In this document: piece by piece, positions 1 through 7,355 of the stretch
Numbering within the stretch: position 1 is the stretch's first letter
Layout: each line of letters begins with the position of its first letter
NCBI RefSeq assembly: GCF_002198675.1
Contig: NZ_MWLL01000187.1
Location: 98,266-130,389 of the forward strand
Direction of reading: 5' to 3'
Length of the DNA: 32,124 nt
Origin: Kineosporia sp. R_H_3
Lineage (GTDB): Bacteria; Actinomycetota; Actinomycetes; Actinomycetales; Kineosporiaceae
Made by a program: the position numbers and the translations under genes
Notes under the pieces: generated by a model
Seen by the model: the letters and a program-made list of their open reading frames with translations, nothing else
Databases searched by the model: none
What the model was told of the DNA's origin: nothing

Positions 1-147
1 CCCCTGGCCGGTCCCGGCGGACGACGCCCCCGAGCACCCGGCGAGGGCCAGCGTCAGGGCGAGGGCGGGGGCCAGGGCCCGCGCGGGGACGACGGTCGCG
101 GCCCGTGCTGGGCGGCGTCCGGACTGGTCAGTGGTCGGCTGCGGCAC
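1..147 (-). CDS. Lipoprotein, N-terminal fragment (cut by window edge)
   Basis: An open frame of 49 codons runs off the left edge. It starts with GTG at 147 and encodes a lipoprotein signal peptide: a polar, Arg-containing n-region (RRPARA, residues 11-16), a hydrophobic Ala/Leu stretch (about 24-36) and the lipobox LALAGC with the lipidated cysteine at residue 38, followed by a Ser/Gly/Ala linker. The mature protein would be tethered to the outer face of the membrane; its function lies outside the window. The start lies inside the end of the upstream GMC oxidoreductase gene (20-bp overlap, same strand), so the two are probably cotranscribed. No convincing Shine-Dalgarno is seen, which fits translational coupling. 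The start is the only GTG/ATG in frame between the overlap and the lipobox. Confidence 0.72.
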   Translation of the reverse strand, partial: MPQPTTDQSGRRPARAATVVPARALAPALALTLALAGCSGASSAGTGQG

Positions 148-1984
148 CGTTCGACGGTACGACGGCGGCCACCGGGTCCGCGCGTCGAGACCCGGGCGCG
201 GGCGCGTCGGCGGGCTGCAGGTCGAGCCGCCAGCGCTCGCGCACGCTCGCGGGCACGGCCTCGCGCAGCGCGGGGACCGGCTCGAGCCGCGCGTAGCCCT
301 GCGCCTGCTCCGGCCGCGGGTCGGGGTCGCCCTTGCGCGGCCACAGCGACATGGCCCGCTCGGACATCGCCGTGATGCTCAGCGACGGGTTGACGCCGAG
401 GTTCGCCGACAGCGCCGAGCCGTCGACGACGTGCAGCGTCGGGTAGCCCCAGACCCGCTGGTACGGGTCGAGGACGCCGCGCTCGGGGGTCGAGCCGATC
501 GCGCAGCCGCCGATGAAGTGCGCCGTCATGGGGATGTCGACGAGGTCGGTCACCGGCGCGCCGGTCGCGGTCGCCATCCCGGTCCGCGCGGAGAGGATCC
601 CGCCGAGGATGCGCATGGTCCGGTGCCCGGTCGGGATCCAGCGCGGGCTCGGCGTCCCGTGACCCGGGCCGGACGACAGCCGCCACCCGCGACGGAGCCG
701 CTTCTTCGCGGGGGCGACCGTGATCGAGTTGTCGACCGGCTGCATGACGAGGCCGATGATCGCGCGCTGGGAGAACTTCCAGGCGAGCGGCGGCAGGAGG
801 AAGCGGACGACGAACGGGTTGCGCCGCAGCTCGGCGAGCAGCCCGCGCCACCGGAACGAGCGCTTGCCGGGGGCCGCCGCGTCGGGCGGGCCGCCGTCCG
901 CCATGAGCATGACGAGCGCGCCCATGGTGTTGGACCCCTTGCCGTAGCGGCAGTTCTCGACGTGCGTGCTGTCGTCGGGGTGGAAGGACGACGTGATCGC
1001 CAGTCCCCGGGTGAGGTCCTCCTTCGGCACCCAGCGGGTCATCGTGCCGAGCAGCGCCTCGCTGTTCGTCCGCGTCAGGGTGCCGAGCCGGTCGGAGATC
1101 GCCGGGAGCGTGCCGTCCTGCTTGAGGTTGTGCAGCAGCGTCTGCGTGCCCCAGGTGCCCGCAGACACGACGACCTGGGCGCAGGTCACCGTGCGCCGGT
1201 CCTTGCGGACCCACGCGCCGGTGCGCTCGCTCGTGACCCGCCAGCCGGCGTCCGGGTCGCGGGGGTCGACCGGGCGGACGTCGACGACCGTGCGCAGCGG
1301 CTCGACCCGGACGCCGAGACGCTCGGCGAGGGCGAGGTAGTTCTTCACGAGGGTGTTCTTCGCGCCGACCCGGCAGCCGACCATGCAGTTGCCGCACTCG
1401 GTGCAGCCGGTCCGGGCCGGTCCGGCGCCGCCGAAGTAGGGGTCGGGCACGGTGACGTCCGGCTCCTGCGCGTCGTCCCGGCCGAAGAAGACGCCGACCG
1501 GCGTCTTGCGGAAGGTGTGGCCGCGGCCCATGGCCTCGGCGGTCTCCTTCATCATCTCCTCGACGGGGCCCCAGACCGGGTTCTCCTCGACGACGCCGAG
1601 CATCCGCTTCGCGACGGCGTAGTGCGGCCGGAGCTCGGCCTGCCAGTCGGTGATGTCGGCCCACTGCGGGTCGGTGAAGAACGGCGCGGGGGGCACGTAG
1701 AGGGTGTTCGCGTAGACGAGCGACCCGCCACCCACGCCCGCCCCGGCCAGGATGAGGACGTCGCGCAGCAGGTGGATCCGCTGGATCCCTGTGCACCCCA
1801 GCTTCGGCGCCCAGAGGTACCTGCGGACGTCCCAGGACGTCTTCGCGAAGTCGGCGTCCTCGAAGCGGCGGCCGGACTCCAGGACGAGGACGTCGTAGCC
1901 CTTCTCGGCCAGGCGCAGCGCGCTGACGCTGCCCCCGAACCCGGAGCCGATGACGACGACGTCGTGGTCGTGCGCGAGGGTCAT
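128..1984 (-). CDS. GMC family oxidoreductase, cholesterol-oxidase (ChoD) type
   Basis: A 618-aa flavoprotein that should oxidise an alcohol (sterol-like or other hydrophobic substrate) with FAD. The FAD-binding Rossmann motif GSGFGGS is at residues 13-19 right after the first beta strand, with no signal peptide. The GMC signatures GAGVGGGS (about 81-88), GGCAIG and the C-terminal VNPSLSITAMSERA are present, the latter two around the catalytic His/Asn region. A cysteine cluster CTECGNCMVGC (C194, C197, C200, C204) resembles a ferredoxin [4Fe-4S] signature; from memory this is shared by actinobacterial ChoD-like proteins. The last ~60 residues are Pro/Ala-rich and look disordered. The ATG at 1984 has no clear Shine-Dalgarno. 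A partial lipoprotein gene overlaps its 3' end. Substrate is not predictable from sequence. Confidence 0.87.
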   Translation of the reverse strand: MTLAHDHDVVVIGSGFGGSVSALRLAEKGYDVLVLESGRRFEDADFAKTSWDVRRYLWAPKLGCTGIQRIHLLRDVLILAGAGVGGGSLVYANTLYVPPAPFFTDPQWADITDWQAELRPHYAVAKRMLGVVEENPVWGPVEEMMKETAEAMGRGHTFRKTPVGVFFGRDDAQEPDVTVPDPYFGGAGPARTGCTECGNCMVGCRVGAKNTLVKNYLALAERLGVRVEPLRTVVDVRPVDPRDPDAGWRVTSERTGAWVRKDRRTVTCAQVVVSAGTWGTQTLLHNLKQDGTLPAISDRLGTLTRTNSEALLGTMTRWVPKEDLTRGLAITSSFHPDDSTHVENCRYGKGSNTMGALVMLMADGGPPDAAAPGKRSFRWRGLLAELRRNPFVVRFLLPPLAWKFSQRAIIGLVMQPVDNSITVAPAKKRLRRGWRLSSGPGHGTPSPRWIPTGHRTMRILGGILSARTGMATATGAPVTDLVDIPMTAHFIGGCAIGSTPERGVLDPYQRVWGYPTLHVVDGSALSANLGVNPSLSITAMSERAMSLWPRKGDPDPRPEQAQGYARLEPVPALREAVPASVRERWRLDLQPADAPAPGSRRADPVAAVVPSNGAAADH

Positions 1985-2011
1985 GGACGCATTGCACTAC
2001 ACCAACAGGCG

Positions 2012-2059
2012 TTGACTCAATACTCGGCAGTAACTTTACAGAAATACTTTGTCTGTCAA
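2012..2059 (-). promoter_or_regulatory. AT-rich upstream region of the GMC gene with -35-like box and inverted repeats
   Basis: This is one of the few AT-rich patches in the window. Read on the minus strand, TTGACA occupies 2059-2054 and a weak -10-like TAAAGT lies at 2038-2033 (15-nt spacing, short). The same bases form an inverted repeat, ACAGA (2038-2042) and TCTGT (2052-2056), separated by 9 nt, and a second small palindrome TTGACTCAA lies at 2012-2020. An operator overlapping a promoter, as for TetR-type repressors of lipid-oxidising genes, is a reasonable guess but unproven. Confidence 0.35.
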
Positions 2060-2122
2060 GCGGGCTGTCACGCCGCGTCCGGGTCCTCGGCGGGCCGGGG
2101 GCGCGCCGTCCGCCCGGCTCGG

Positions 2123-2134
2123 TAGCCTGCGGCG
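2123..2134 (+). promoter_or_regulatory. Leaderless-type -10 box of the hydroxyacid dehydrogenase gene
   Basis: TAGCCT at 2123-2128 is followed by exactly 6 nt and the GTG start at 2135. This matches the actinobacterial TANNNT -10 box placed so that transcription starts on the start codon. There is no Shine-Dalgarno and no recognisable -35. The same arrangement recurs at 16147 and 20609. Confidence 0.55.
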
Positions 2135-3091
2135 GTGCCCGGAACCAGCGCTGCCCGCAAGGTCGTGACCGTCCCCGACGAGCGCTGGGAAGGGCTGTGG
2201 CCCGACGGGCAGGCCCCGCTCGACGTCGTCCGGTGGCCCGTCGAGGGCGACCTGCCCGACGGGCTCGACGGCCGCGCGCCCGGGCTCGTCGTCCTGCCGT
2301 ACCTGGACTCCTCGCGCGCGATCCCGCGGCTGGCGTCGATCGAGGGGCTCGAGGTCGTCCAGACGCTCACCGCCGGCTACGACAACGTGCTCGCGCACCT
2401 GCCGGACGGCGTGACCCTCTGCAACGCGGCGGGCGTCCACGACGCCTCGACCGCCGAGCTCGCGGTCGGCCTCGCGATCGCCGCGCTGCGCGGGATCGGT
2501 GACTTCGCCCGCGCCCAGGTGTCGGGGCAGTGGCTGTCCGGCTACCGCCCCGCGCTCGCCGACCGGCGGGTGCTCGTCATCGGCACGGGCAGCGTCGGCA
2601 GCGCGGTCGTCGACCGGTTCGCGCCGTTCGAGGTGCACCTCACCCGGGTCGCGAGCCGGGCCCGGGACGACGCCCGCGGGCACGTCCACGGCGTCGACGA
2701 GCTGCCCGCGCTGCTGCCGGACCACGACGTCGTCGTCCTCGTCGTGCCGCTCAGCGACTCCACGCGCGGGCTCGTCGACGCGGCGTTCCTCGCGGCGATG
2801 CCGGACGGCGCGCTGCTCGTCAACGTCGCGCGCGGGCCCGTCGTCGACACCGACGCCCTCGTCGCAGAGGTGTCCACCGGCCGGATCGCGGCGGCCCTCG
2901 ACGTCACCGACCCCGAGCCGCTGCCCGCCGACCACCCGCTGTGGCGGCTGCCCGGCGTCCTCGTCAGCCCGCACGTGGGAGGGGACACGGCGGCGTTCCC
3001 GCCGCGGGCCCGAAAGCTCCTGCGCGCCCAGTTCGAACGGTGGGCGGCCGGGGAGCCGCTCGCCAACGTCGTGGCCGGTCCGCAGCGCTGA
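2135..3091 (+). CDS. D-2-hydroxyacid dehydrogenase (NAD-dependent)
   Basis: A 318-aa cytosolic enzyme that would interconvert a 2-keto acid and a D-2-hydroxy acid with NAD(H). The C-terminal NAD-binding fold begins with IGTGSVGSAV (about 148-157). The catalytic triad of the family is visible: Arg in NVARGP (about R233), Glu in DPEPLP (about E261) and His in SPHVGG (about H280). TAGYDN and the helix ASTAELAVGLAIA belong to the conserved substrate-domain interface. The protein is close to the usual family length. The GTG start is supported by the -10 box 6 nt upstream. It stands alone, followed by a hairpin and the sigma-factor pair. The substrate cannot be told; it resembles the phosphoglycerate dehydrogenase/hydroxypyruvate reductase branch but lacks an ACT domain, unlike the true SerA further right. 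Confidence 0.88.
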   Translation: MPGTSAARKVVTVPDERWEGLWPDGQAPLDVVRWPVEGDLPDGLDGRAPGLVVLPYLDSSRAIPRLASIEGLEVVQTLTAGYDNVLAHLPDGVTLCNAAGVHDASTAELAVGLAIAALRGIGDFARAQVSGQWLSGYRPALADRRVLVIGTGSVGSAVVDRFAPFEVHLTRVASRARDDARGHVHGVDELPALLPDHDVVVLVVPLSDSTRGLVDAAFLAAMPDGALLVNVARGPVVDTDALVAEVSTGRIAAALDVTDPEPLPADHPLWRLPGVLVSPHVGGDTAAFPPRARKLLRAQFERWAAGEPLANVVAGPQR

Positions 3092-3097
3092 AAGTCG

Positions 3098-3131
3098 TCT
3101 CAACGCCGGGTCGCGGGGCGGCGTCTTGAGA
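3098..3131 (+). terminator. Bulged hairpin between the dehydrogenase and sigma-factor genes
   Basis: TCTCAACGCCG (3098-3108) pairs with CGGCG-TC-TTGAGA (3119-3131), giving 5 + 6 bp with a 2-nt bulge and a 10-nt loop, 7 nt after the stop codon. There is no U-tract, as is common for actinobacterial terminators. It could also be an operator for the sigma gene. Confidence 0.4.
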
Positions 3132-3197
3132 GGTGGGCCCGGACGGCGGGCCCGCCCGGCCAGCGGTCCGGGTGAAGGTCTGCGGTGGGGGTGGGCG

Positions 3198-3806
3198 GTG
3201 CCCGACGTGGCGGCCGAGCCGGCAGCCGGCGACGTGCTCGACGAGGACGCCGCGGGCCCGGACGGCGGTGACTTCCACGCGTTCGTGCAGTCCCGCTGGT
3301 CGGCGCTCGTCCGGTACGCGTACCTGCTGACGGGCGACCTCGGGCACGCCGAGGACCTCGTCCAGGTGGCGCTCGAGGGCACCTGGCGGCGGTGGCGGCA
3401 CGTCCGGGCGGTGCGCCCGGAGGTCTACGTCCGGACGGCGATCGCGCGGCGCGCGGTGTCCCGTGGCCGGATGCTGCGGCGCCGGGTCCGCGAGGCCGAG
3501 CTGACGAGCCGGGTCGAGCCGCCCGCGCCCGACCCGACCGAGGCGTCCGCCGCCCGGGAGGCGGTCTGGCGCGAGCTGCGCTCGCTGCCGCCGCGGATGC
3601 GGGCGGTCGTCGTCCTGCGGGTCTGGGAGGACCTGTCGGAGGCCGAGACGGCGGCCCTGCTCGGGTGCTCGACCGGAGCGGTGAAGAGCCAGCTGTCGCG
3701 GGCCGTCGACCGCCTCGCCGGGCGTTCGGCGCTGCGCGAGGCCGTGGGGCTGCCGGGAGCCGTCGACCCGCGGACGGCCGGCCCGATGACGAAGGAGGAC
3801 CAGTGA
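3198..3806 (+). CDS. SigE-family ECF RNA polymerase sigma factor (first copy)
   Basis: A 202-aa ECF sigma factor directing RNA polymerase to a small set of promoters. Region 2 is DFHAFVQSRW...LVRYAYLLTGDLGHAEDLVQ with the following W-rich -10 helix; region 4 is LPPRMRAVVVLRVWEDLSEAETAALL with the HTH GCSTGAVKSQLSRA. This is the pattern of the Streptomyces-type SigE family, which usually lacks a classic zinc-binding anti-sigma factor. The frame is open far upstream; GTG 3198 is chosen because it leaves a short acidic N-terminus before region 2, but GTG 3207 is also possible and the Shine-Dalgarno is poor. The downstream membrane-protein gene overlaps the stop codon by one base (TGATG), and its strong Shine-Dalgarno (GAAGGAGG, 3791-3798) lies within the last codons. 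A paralogous pair lies at 12.4-14.4 kb. Confidence 0.85.
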   Translation: MPDVAAEPAAGDVLDEDAAGPDGGDFHAFVQSRWSALVRYAYLLTGDLGHAEDLVQVALEGTWRRWRHVRAVRPEVYVRTAIARRAVSRGRMLRRRVREAELTSRVEPPAPDPTEASAAREAVWRELRSLPPRMRAVVVLRVWEDLSEAETAALLGCSTGAVKSQLSRAVDRLAGRSALREAVGLPGAVDPRTAGPMTKEDQ

Positions 3807-5257
3807 TGGACGAGCTGACGATGGTCCGCGAGGCGCTCGCCGACGTCGCCGACCGGGTGTCCAGCCGGCCCCCGGACCGCGCGCAGATCGACCGCGGGCT
3901 GCGCCGGGTGCGGCGGCGGCGTCGGGTGGCCCGCGCGGGCAAGGGGCTGGGAGCTCTCGGCGGCGTGGCGGCGGTGCTGGGCGCCGTCCAGCTCGGGGTG
4001 GTGCCGGTGCCGTCGTGGGCACCCGTCGTCCCCATCACCTCGCCCGCCGCCTCGGCGCTCGCCAACGGGCCGACGCGGGGGTCGCTCGCCGGCGACGCGG
4101 CCTGGCTGCAGGCGCTGCGCGAGAAGGTCGCGACGTTCGACCAGGCCGAGAGCGGCGGCGAGCGGTGGCGCGCCCCTTCGGCGGACCGGGTCGACGTCAT
4201 CTACGCCGGGGACCTCGGTGACTTCCGGGTCGCCGTCGTCGAGACGCCGCTGCGCTGGGGGGCGATCGAGGCGCGCCAGCAGCTCTGGTACCTCGGCCCG
4301 AGGGGGTCGGCGGCGGCGGCCATGGAGCAGGGACGTAGCGAAGGGCCGACGGACCTCGTGTCGGAGACGTTCGGTCCGGGCAGTGTCCCGGCCGGCCCCA
4401 CGACGCGGGGTGCGGCGCTCGTCCTCGGCCCGGCGCGCGACGTCGAGCAGGTCGGCCCGGTCCGGATCGCCGCCGACGGCACGGTGTCGTGGCCCGCGGT
4501 CCCCGTCCGGGCGACCGAGCCGGGCGTCTGGGAGCTGGTCCTGCCGGCCGGGTCCGGCCGGGTGTTCCTGCGGGCCGCGGGCCTCGACGTCGTCGCTGTC
4601 GGGGACCGGGGCTGGGGCGGGGAGACGGACGCCGAGCGGGCGGCGCTCGTCCGCGGCGCGACGCCCGCGGTGCGCACCGGGTCCGTGCCCGCGCGGGTGG
4701 TGTCGTCCGTGCCGGGGGCCGAGCGTCTCGCCGGGGCGCTCGCCGCGGCGCAGTACGCGTCGGCGCTGGACGTCGCGACGTCCGGGCGTCGTCTCCTCTG
4801 GAGCGGCACCGTCGACGGCACGACGGTGGACGTCGTCGAGGTCACGGCACCGTCCGGTGGTCGGGTGCTCGTCGCCGTCCAGGACGTGTTCGCGCCCGTC
4901 ATGGCGGGCGGCGGCAGCGGGCAGCCGGTCGCGGTCGGGACGTCCGGTGCGGACGACGGCCCGGCGCTCGCCTGGGTGTTCCAGGAGCCGGAGGTGCTCG
5001 CCGACGGCGGGTACACCACCAGCGGGGCGCAGCACGTCGTCCTCGTCGGCCCGCAGCAGGCGGTGGCGGCCCGGGTCACGACGGCGGACGGCACCGAGCA
5101 CCCGGTCGACCTGCCGGGAGGCGGTCCCGGCGTCCTGACCGTCGAAGGTGCGCGGTCCGTGCGGTTCGTCGACGCCGAGGGCCGGACGGTGGCGGAGACG
5201 ACGGTCGTCCAGCCGGACGCCGCCGGGTCCGGGCTGCAGCCGCCGCAGGCGCCGTGA
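3806..5257 (+). CDS. Membrane-anchored partner of the first SigE-type sigma factor
   Basis: A 483-aa protein of unknown function, translationally coupled to the sigma factor. The N-terminus is a charged cytoplasmic segment (about 1-42, ending in a run of Arg). One membrane helix follows (about 45-66, Gly/Ala/Val-rich), then a ~410-residue extracellular part rich in beta-strand-like Val/Thr/Gly segments. The topology is that of an anti-sigma factor or a sigma-linked surface sensor, but no zinc-binding HxxxCxxC motif is present. Recognisable elements include RGSLAGDAAWLQALREK, VDVIYAGDLGDFRVAVVE and a terminal VRFVDAEGRTVAETTV. Each has a counterpart in the 481-aa product of 12964-14409, so the two are paralogues. 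The ATG at 3806 has an ideal Shine-Dalgarno 7 nt upstream. Role as regulator of the adjacent sigma is inferred from coupling and topology. Confidence 0.75.
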   Translation: MDELTMVREALADVADRVSSRPPDRAQIDRGLRRVRRRRRVARAGKGLGALGGVAAVLGAVQLGVVPVPSWAPVVPITSPAASALANGPTRGSLAGDAAWLQALREKVATFDQAESGGERWRAPSADRVDVIYAGDLGDFRVAVVETPLRWGAIEARQQLWYLGPRGSAAAAMEQGRSEGPTDLVSETFGPGSVPAGPTTRGAALVLGPARDVEQVGPVRIAADGTVSWPAVPVRATEPGVWELVLPAGSGRVFLRAAGLDVVAVGDRGWGGETDAERAALVRGATPAVRTGSVPARVVSSVPGAERLAGALAAAQYASALDVATSGRRLLWSGTVDGTTVDVVEVTAPSGGRVLVAVQDVFAPVMAGGGSGQPVAVGTSGADDGPALAWVFQEPEVLADGGYTTSGAQHVVLVGPQQAVAARVTTADGTEHPVDLPGGGPGVLTVEGARSVRFVDAEGRTVAETTVVQPDAAGSGLQPPQAP

Positions 5258-5382
5258 GCCGGTCCGGAGGCCGGTGAGTCCTGGGCCGGACGGCGGTCAC
5301 AGCTGCGTGGGGACCGGTCGGACCCGTTCGGGCCCGGCCGGCCCCTGGCGATCTGTCGGTGCCCAGGACTTGGATGTGACCC

Positions 5383-6477
5383 ATGACACTCGTACTCGCC
5401 ATCGGCACCCGCAAGGGGCTCTTCCTCGCCCGGAGCACGGACGGCGCGGCCTGGACGGTCGAGGGCCCGCAGTTCCTCATGCAGGAGGTGGCGGCGGTCG
5501 GCTTCGTCACCGCGCCCGGCGGGGGTGGTGCGCCCCGGTTGCTCGCCGGCGTCCGCAGCGAGCACTGGGGGCCGGGCGTCTCGCACTCGGACGACCTGGG
5601 GGAGACCTGGGTCGAGGCCGAGGCCGGCTCCGTCGTGTTCCCGGACGACACCGACACGGCGCTCGAGCGCGTCTGGCAGCTCCACGGCGACCCGGTGCGG
5701 CCGGGCGTCGTCTGGGCCGGCTGCGAGCCGACGTCGCTGTGGCGCAGCGACGACGCGGGCGAGACGTTCACGCTCGTCCGCGGCCTGTGGGACCACCCGC
5801 ACCGGCCGTGGGCGCCCGGCTTCGGCGGGGCCGCCGTCCACACCGTCGTCACCGACCCGCAGGACGACGGCCGGGTGCTCGTGGCGATGAGCAGCGGCGG
5901 CGTCTACGTCACCGGTGACAGTGGCGGCACCTGGGCGCCGAGCAACAAGGGCATCTCGGCCTACTTCCTGCCCGACCCGTACCCGGAGTACGGCCAGTGC
6001 GTGCACAAGGTCGCCGCCGACGCCGCCGGCCCGGCCGTGCTCTACGCGCAGAACCACCACGGCGTCTACCGCTCGGACGACGCGGGGGCGACGTGGACGT
6101 CGATCGCCGACGGCCTGCCGAGCGACTTCGGCTTCGTCATGCTCGCCCACCCGCAGCGCCCCGGCACGGTGTGGGTGCTCCCGCTCGAGGCGGACGGCCG
6201 GCGGGTCCCGCCCGGCGGCCGGCTGCGCCTGCACCGCACGGGGGACGGCGGCCGCACCTGGTCCGAGGTCGGCTCCGACCTGCCCGACGAGTCGTGGACC
6301 TCGGTCCTGCGCGACGCCGCCGACGTCGTCGGCACCGGCGACGGCACCGCGCCGCTGCTCGCCTTCGGCACCCGCGACGGCTGCGTCTGGGCGAGCACCG
6401 ACGAGGGCGCGACGTTCGTCGAGGTCGCCACCCACCTGCCCGACGTGCTCTCGGTGCGGGCCACGGTGGTGGCATGA
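5383..6477 (+). CDS. Asp-box (BNR) repeat beta-propeller protein
   Basis: A 364-aa protein predicted to fold as a beta-propeller. Six Asp-box motifs (S/T-x-D-x-G-x-T-W/F) are readable in order: SDDLGETW, SDDAGETF, TGDSGGTW, SDDAGATW, TGDGGRTW and STDEGATF. There is no signal peptide; the first residues MTLVLAIGTRKGLFLA already form the first strand of a blade, so it is probably cytosolic. Databases often label such proteins sialidase-like or YCF48/photosystem-assembly-like, but the sialidase Arg triad and FRIP motif are not evident, and I would not call it a glycosidase. Its stop codon overlaps the ATG of a MoaD/ThiS-like gene (ATGA), implying coupled translation and a shared job. The ATG at 5383 has only a weak Shine-Dalgarno (GGA at about -12). 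Confidence 0.8.
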   Translation: MTLVLAIGTRKGLFLARSTDGAAWTVEGPQFLMQEVAAVGFVTAPGGGGAPRLLAGVRSEHWGPGVSHSDDLGETWVEAEAGSVVFPDDTDTALERVWQLHGDPVRPGVVWAGCEPTSLWRSDDAGETFTLVRGLWDHPHRPWAPGFGGAAVHTVVTDPQDDGRVLVAMSSGGVYVTGDSGGTWAPSNKGISAYFLPDPYPEYGQCVHKVAADAAGPAVLYAQNHHGVYRSDDAGATWTSIADGLPSDFGFVMLAHPQRPGTVWVLPLEADGRRVPPGGRLRLHRTGDGGRTWSEVGSDLPDESWTSVLRDAADVVGTGDGTAPLLAFGTRDGCVWASTDEGATFVEVATHLPDVLSVRATVVA

Positions 6478-6833
6478 CGGAGCCCGGACCCGTTGCGGTG
6501 CAAGGGGTTGGCGGGGTGGCACCGCCGCCGGACCGGTCCGTCGTCGTCGTGCTCCCCGCCGCCCTGCGCGACGAGGCCGACGGCCGCTCGACGGTGACGG
6601 TCTCCGTCACCGCGGCCCCTGTGAGCGCGGCGGTGACGGTCGGCCGCGTCCTCGACGCCCTCGCCGCGGCCCACCCCCGCCTCGAACGTCGCCTGCGCGA
6701 CGAGCGCGGCACGCTCCGCCGGCACGTCAACGTCTTCGTCGCCGGCGACGACTGCCGTGCGCTCCTCGGCCAGGACACCCCGGTGCCGGACGGCGCCGAG
6801 GTCGTCGTGCTGCCGAACATCGCGGGCGGTTGA
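6474..6833 (+). CDS. MoaD/ThiS-like ubiquitin-fold small protein with C-terminal Gly-Gly
   Basis: A 119-aa protein. From about residue 40 it matches the beta-grasp sulfur-carrier fold: TVGRVLDALAAAHPRLERRL, then the strongly conserved LRRHVNVFVAGDDCR, then DTPVPDGAEVVVLPNIAGG ending exactly at Gly-Gly. In MoaD and ThiS that terminus is adenylated and thiocarboxylated to carry sulfur. The 20-residue Pro/Val-rich N-terminus precedes the fold and may be a linker, or the true start may lie further in. It overlaps the upstream Asp-box gene by 4 nt. No MoaE, MoeB/ThiF-like E1 or molybdopterin gene is in the window, so the partner enzyme must be encoded elsewhere. Function of the pair is unknown to me. 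Confidence 0.8.
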   Translation: MTEPGPVAVQGVGGVAPPPDRSVVVVLPAALRDEADGRSTVTVSVTAAPVSAAVTVGRVLDALAAAHPRLERRLRDERGTLRRHVNVFVAGDDCRALLGQDTPVPDGAEVVVLPNIAGG

Positions 6834-6853
6834 CGAGTCGGGCGACTTCTCCG

Positions 6854-7150
6854 CCCCGACCCGGCACCGTGCAGCCATGGGTGCAGCGTTTCGGGTGCGG
6901 GAGCGCCCGTTCTCATGCACCCACGGGTGCACGGCCGGCCTGTCAGCGGCCGTGGACCGATGGGTGCGTCGCCCCGGGGGCGGGACCACCCGCTTTCATG
7001 CACCCACGGGTGCACGGCCGCCCCGACCCGGCACCGTGCAGCGATGGGTGCAGCGTTTCGGGGGCGGGACCACCCGCTTTCATGCACCCACGGGTGCACG
7101 GCCGGCCTGTCAGCGGCCGTGGACCGATGGGTGCAGCGCTGCGGGTGCGT
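6854..7150. repeat. Tandem array of ~84-bp imperfect-palindrome repeats (A-B-A'-B')
   Basis: Four consecutive units: A 6854-6937, B 6938-7020, A' 7021-7104 and B' from 7105, truncated near 7150. A and A' are nearly identical, as are the starts of B and B', so a ~167-bp A+B block appears duplicated. Each complete unit ends with the perfect palindrome TGCACCCACGGGTGCA (7-bp arms; 6916-6931, 6999-7014, 7083-7098) plus CGGCCG, spaced 83 and 84 bp. In the A units the left part (GTGCAGCSATGGGTGCAG) is complementary to that end, so a unit can fold into a long hairpin; in B and A' an inner GCGGG-ACCA-CCCGC hairpin lies in its loop. An isolated further copy lies at 8424-8490. The array fills most of the 522-bp gap 6834-7355; I see nothing else definite in 7151-7355. 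Confidence 0.9.
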
Positions 7151-7355
7151 CAGAGAGTGCGCCCGGGTCAAGCAGACGGGCTTGTCAGCGAGCGCCGAGG
7201 GCCGACCGGCACAGCGTCGGCACGGCCACCGCGCAGACGGCCCCGTGCAGGCGATCGACGTCGACCCGTCCACAGGAAGCGATCCCGTCCCGCTGTCCAC
7301 AGGAGCGATCGCGCGTGGTGGCGGCTTCACTGCCTGGGCGGTCACCCTGCACGGC

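Noticed and set aside
131-2125. Long plus-strand open frame opposite the GMC gene
   Set aside because: Arg/Gly/Ala-rich translation with no domain. It is an antisense shadow of an unambiguous flavoenzyme, as are many other long antisense frames in this GC-rich DNA.
5383-6477. Annotation as exo-alpha-sialidase
   Set aside because: Asp-boxes alone are structural. No FRIP motif, arginine triad or signal peptide was found.
6854-7150. Possible CRISPR array
   Set aside because: Units are ~84 bp, directly abutting, similar over their whole length and palindromic. There are no unique spacers and no cas genes.
6915-7355. N-terminal extension of the AbiEi-like protein through the repeats
   Set aside because: The frame is open only because of high GC. 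The encoded sequence just repeats the DNA element (HGCTAG..., RGRDHPLS...) and family members start near the winged helix.
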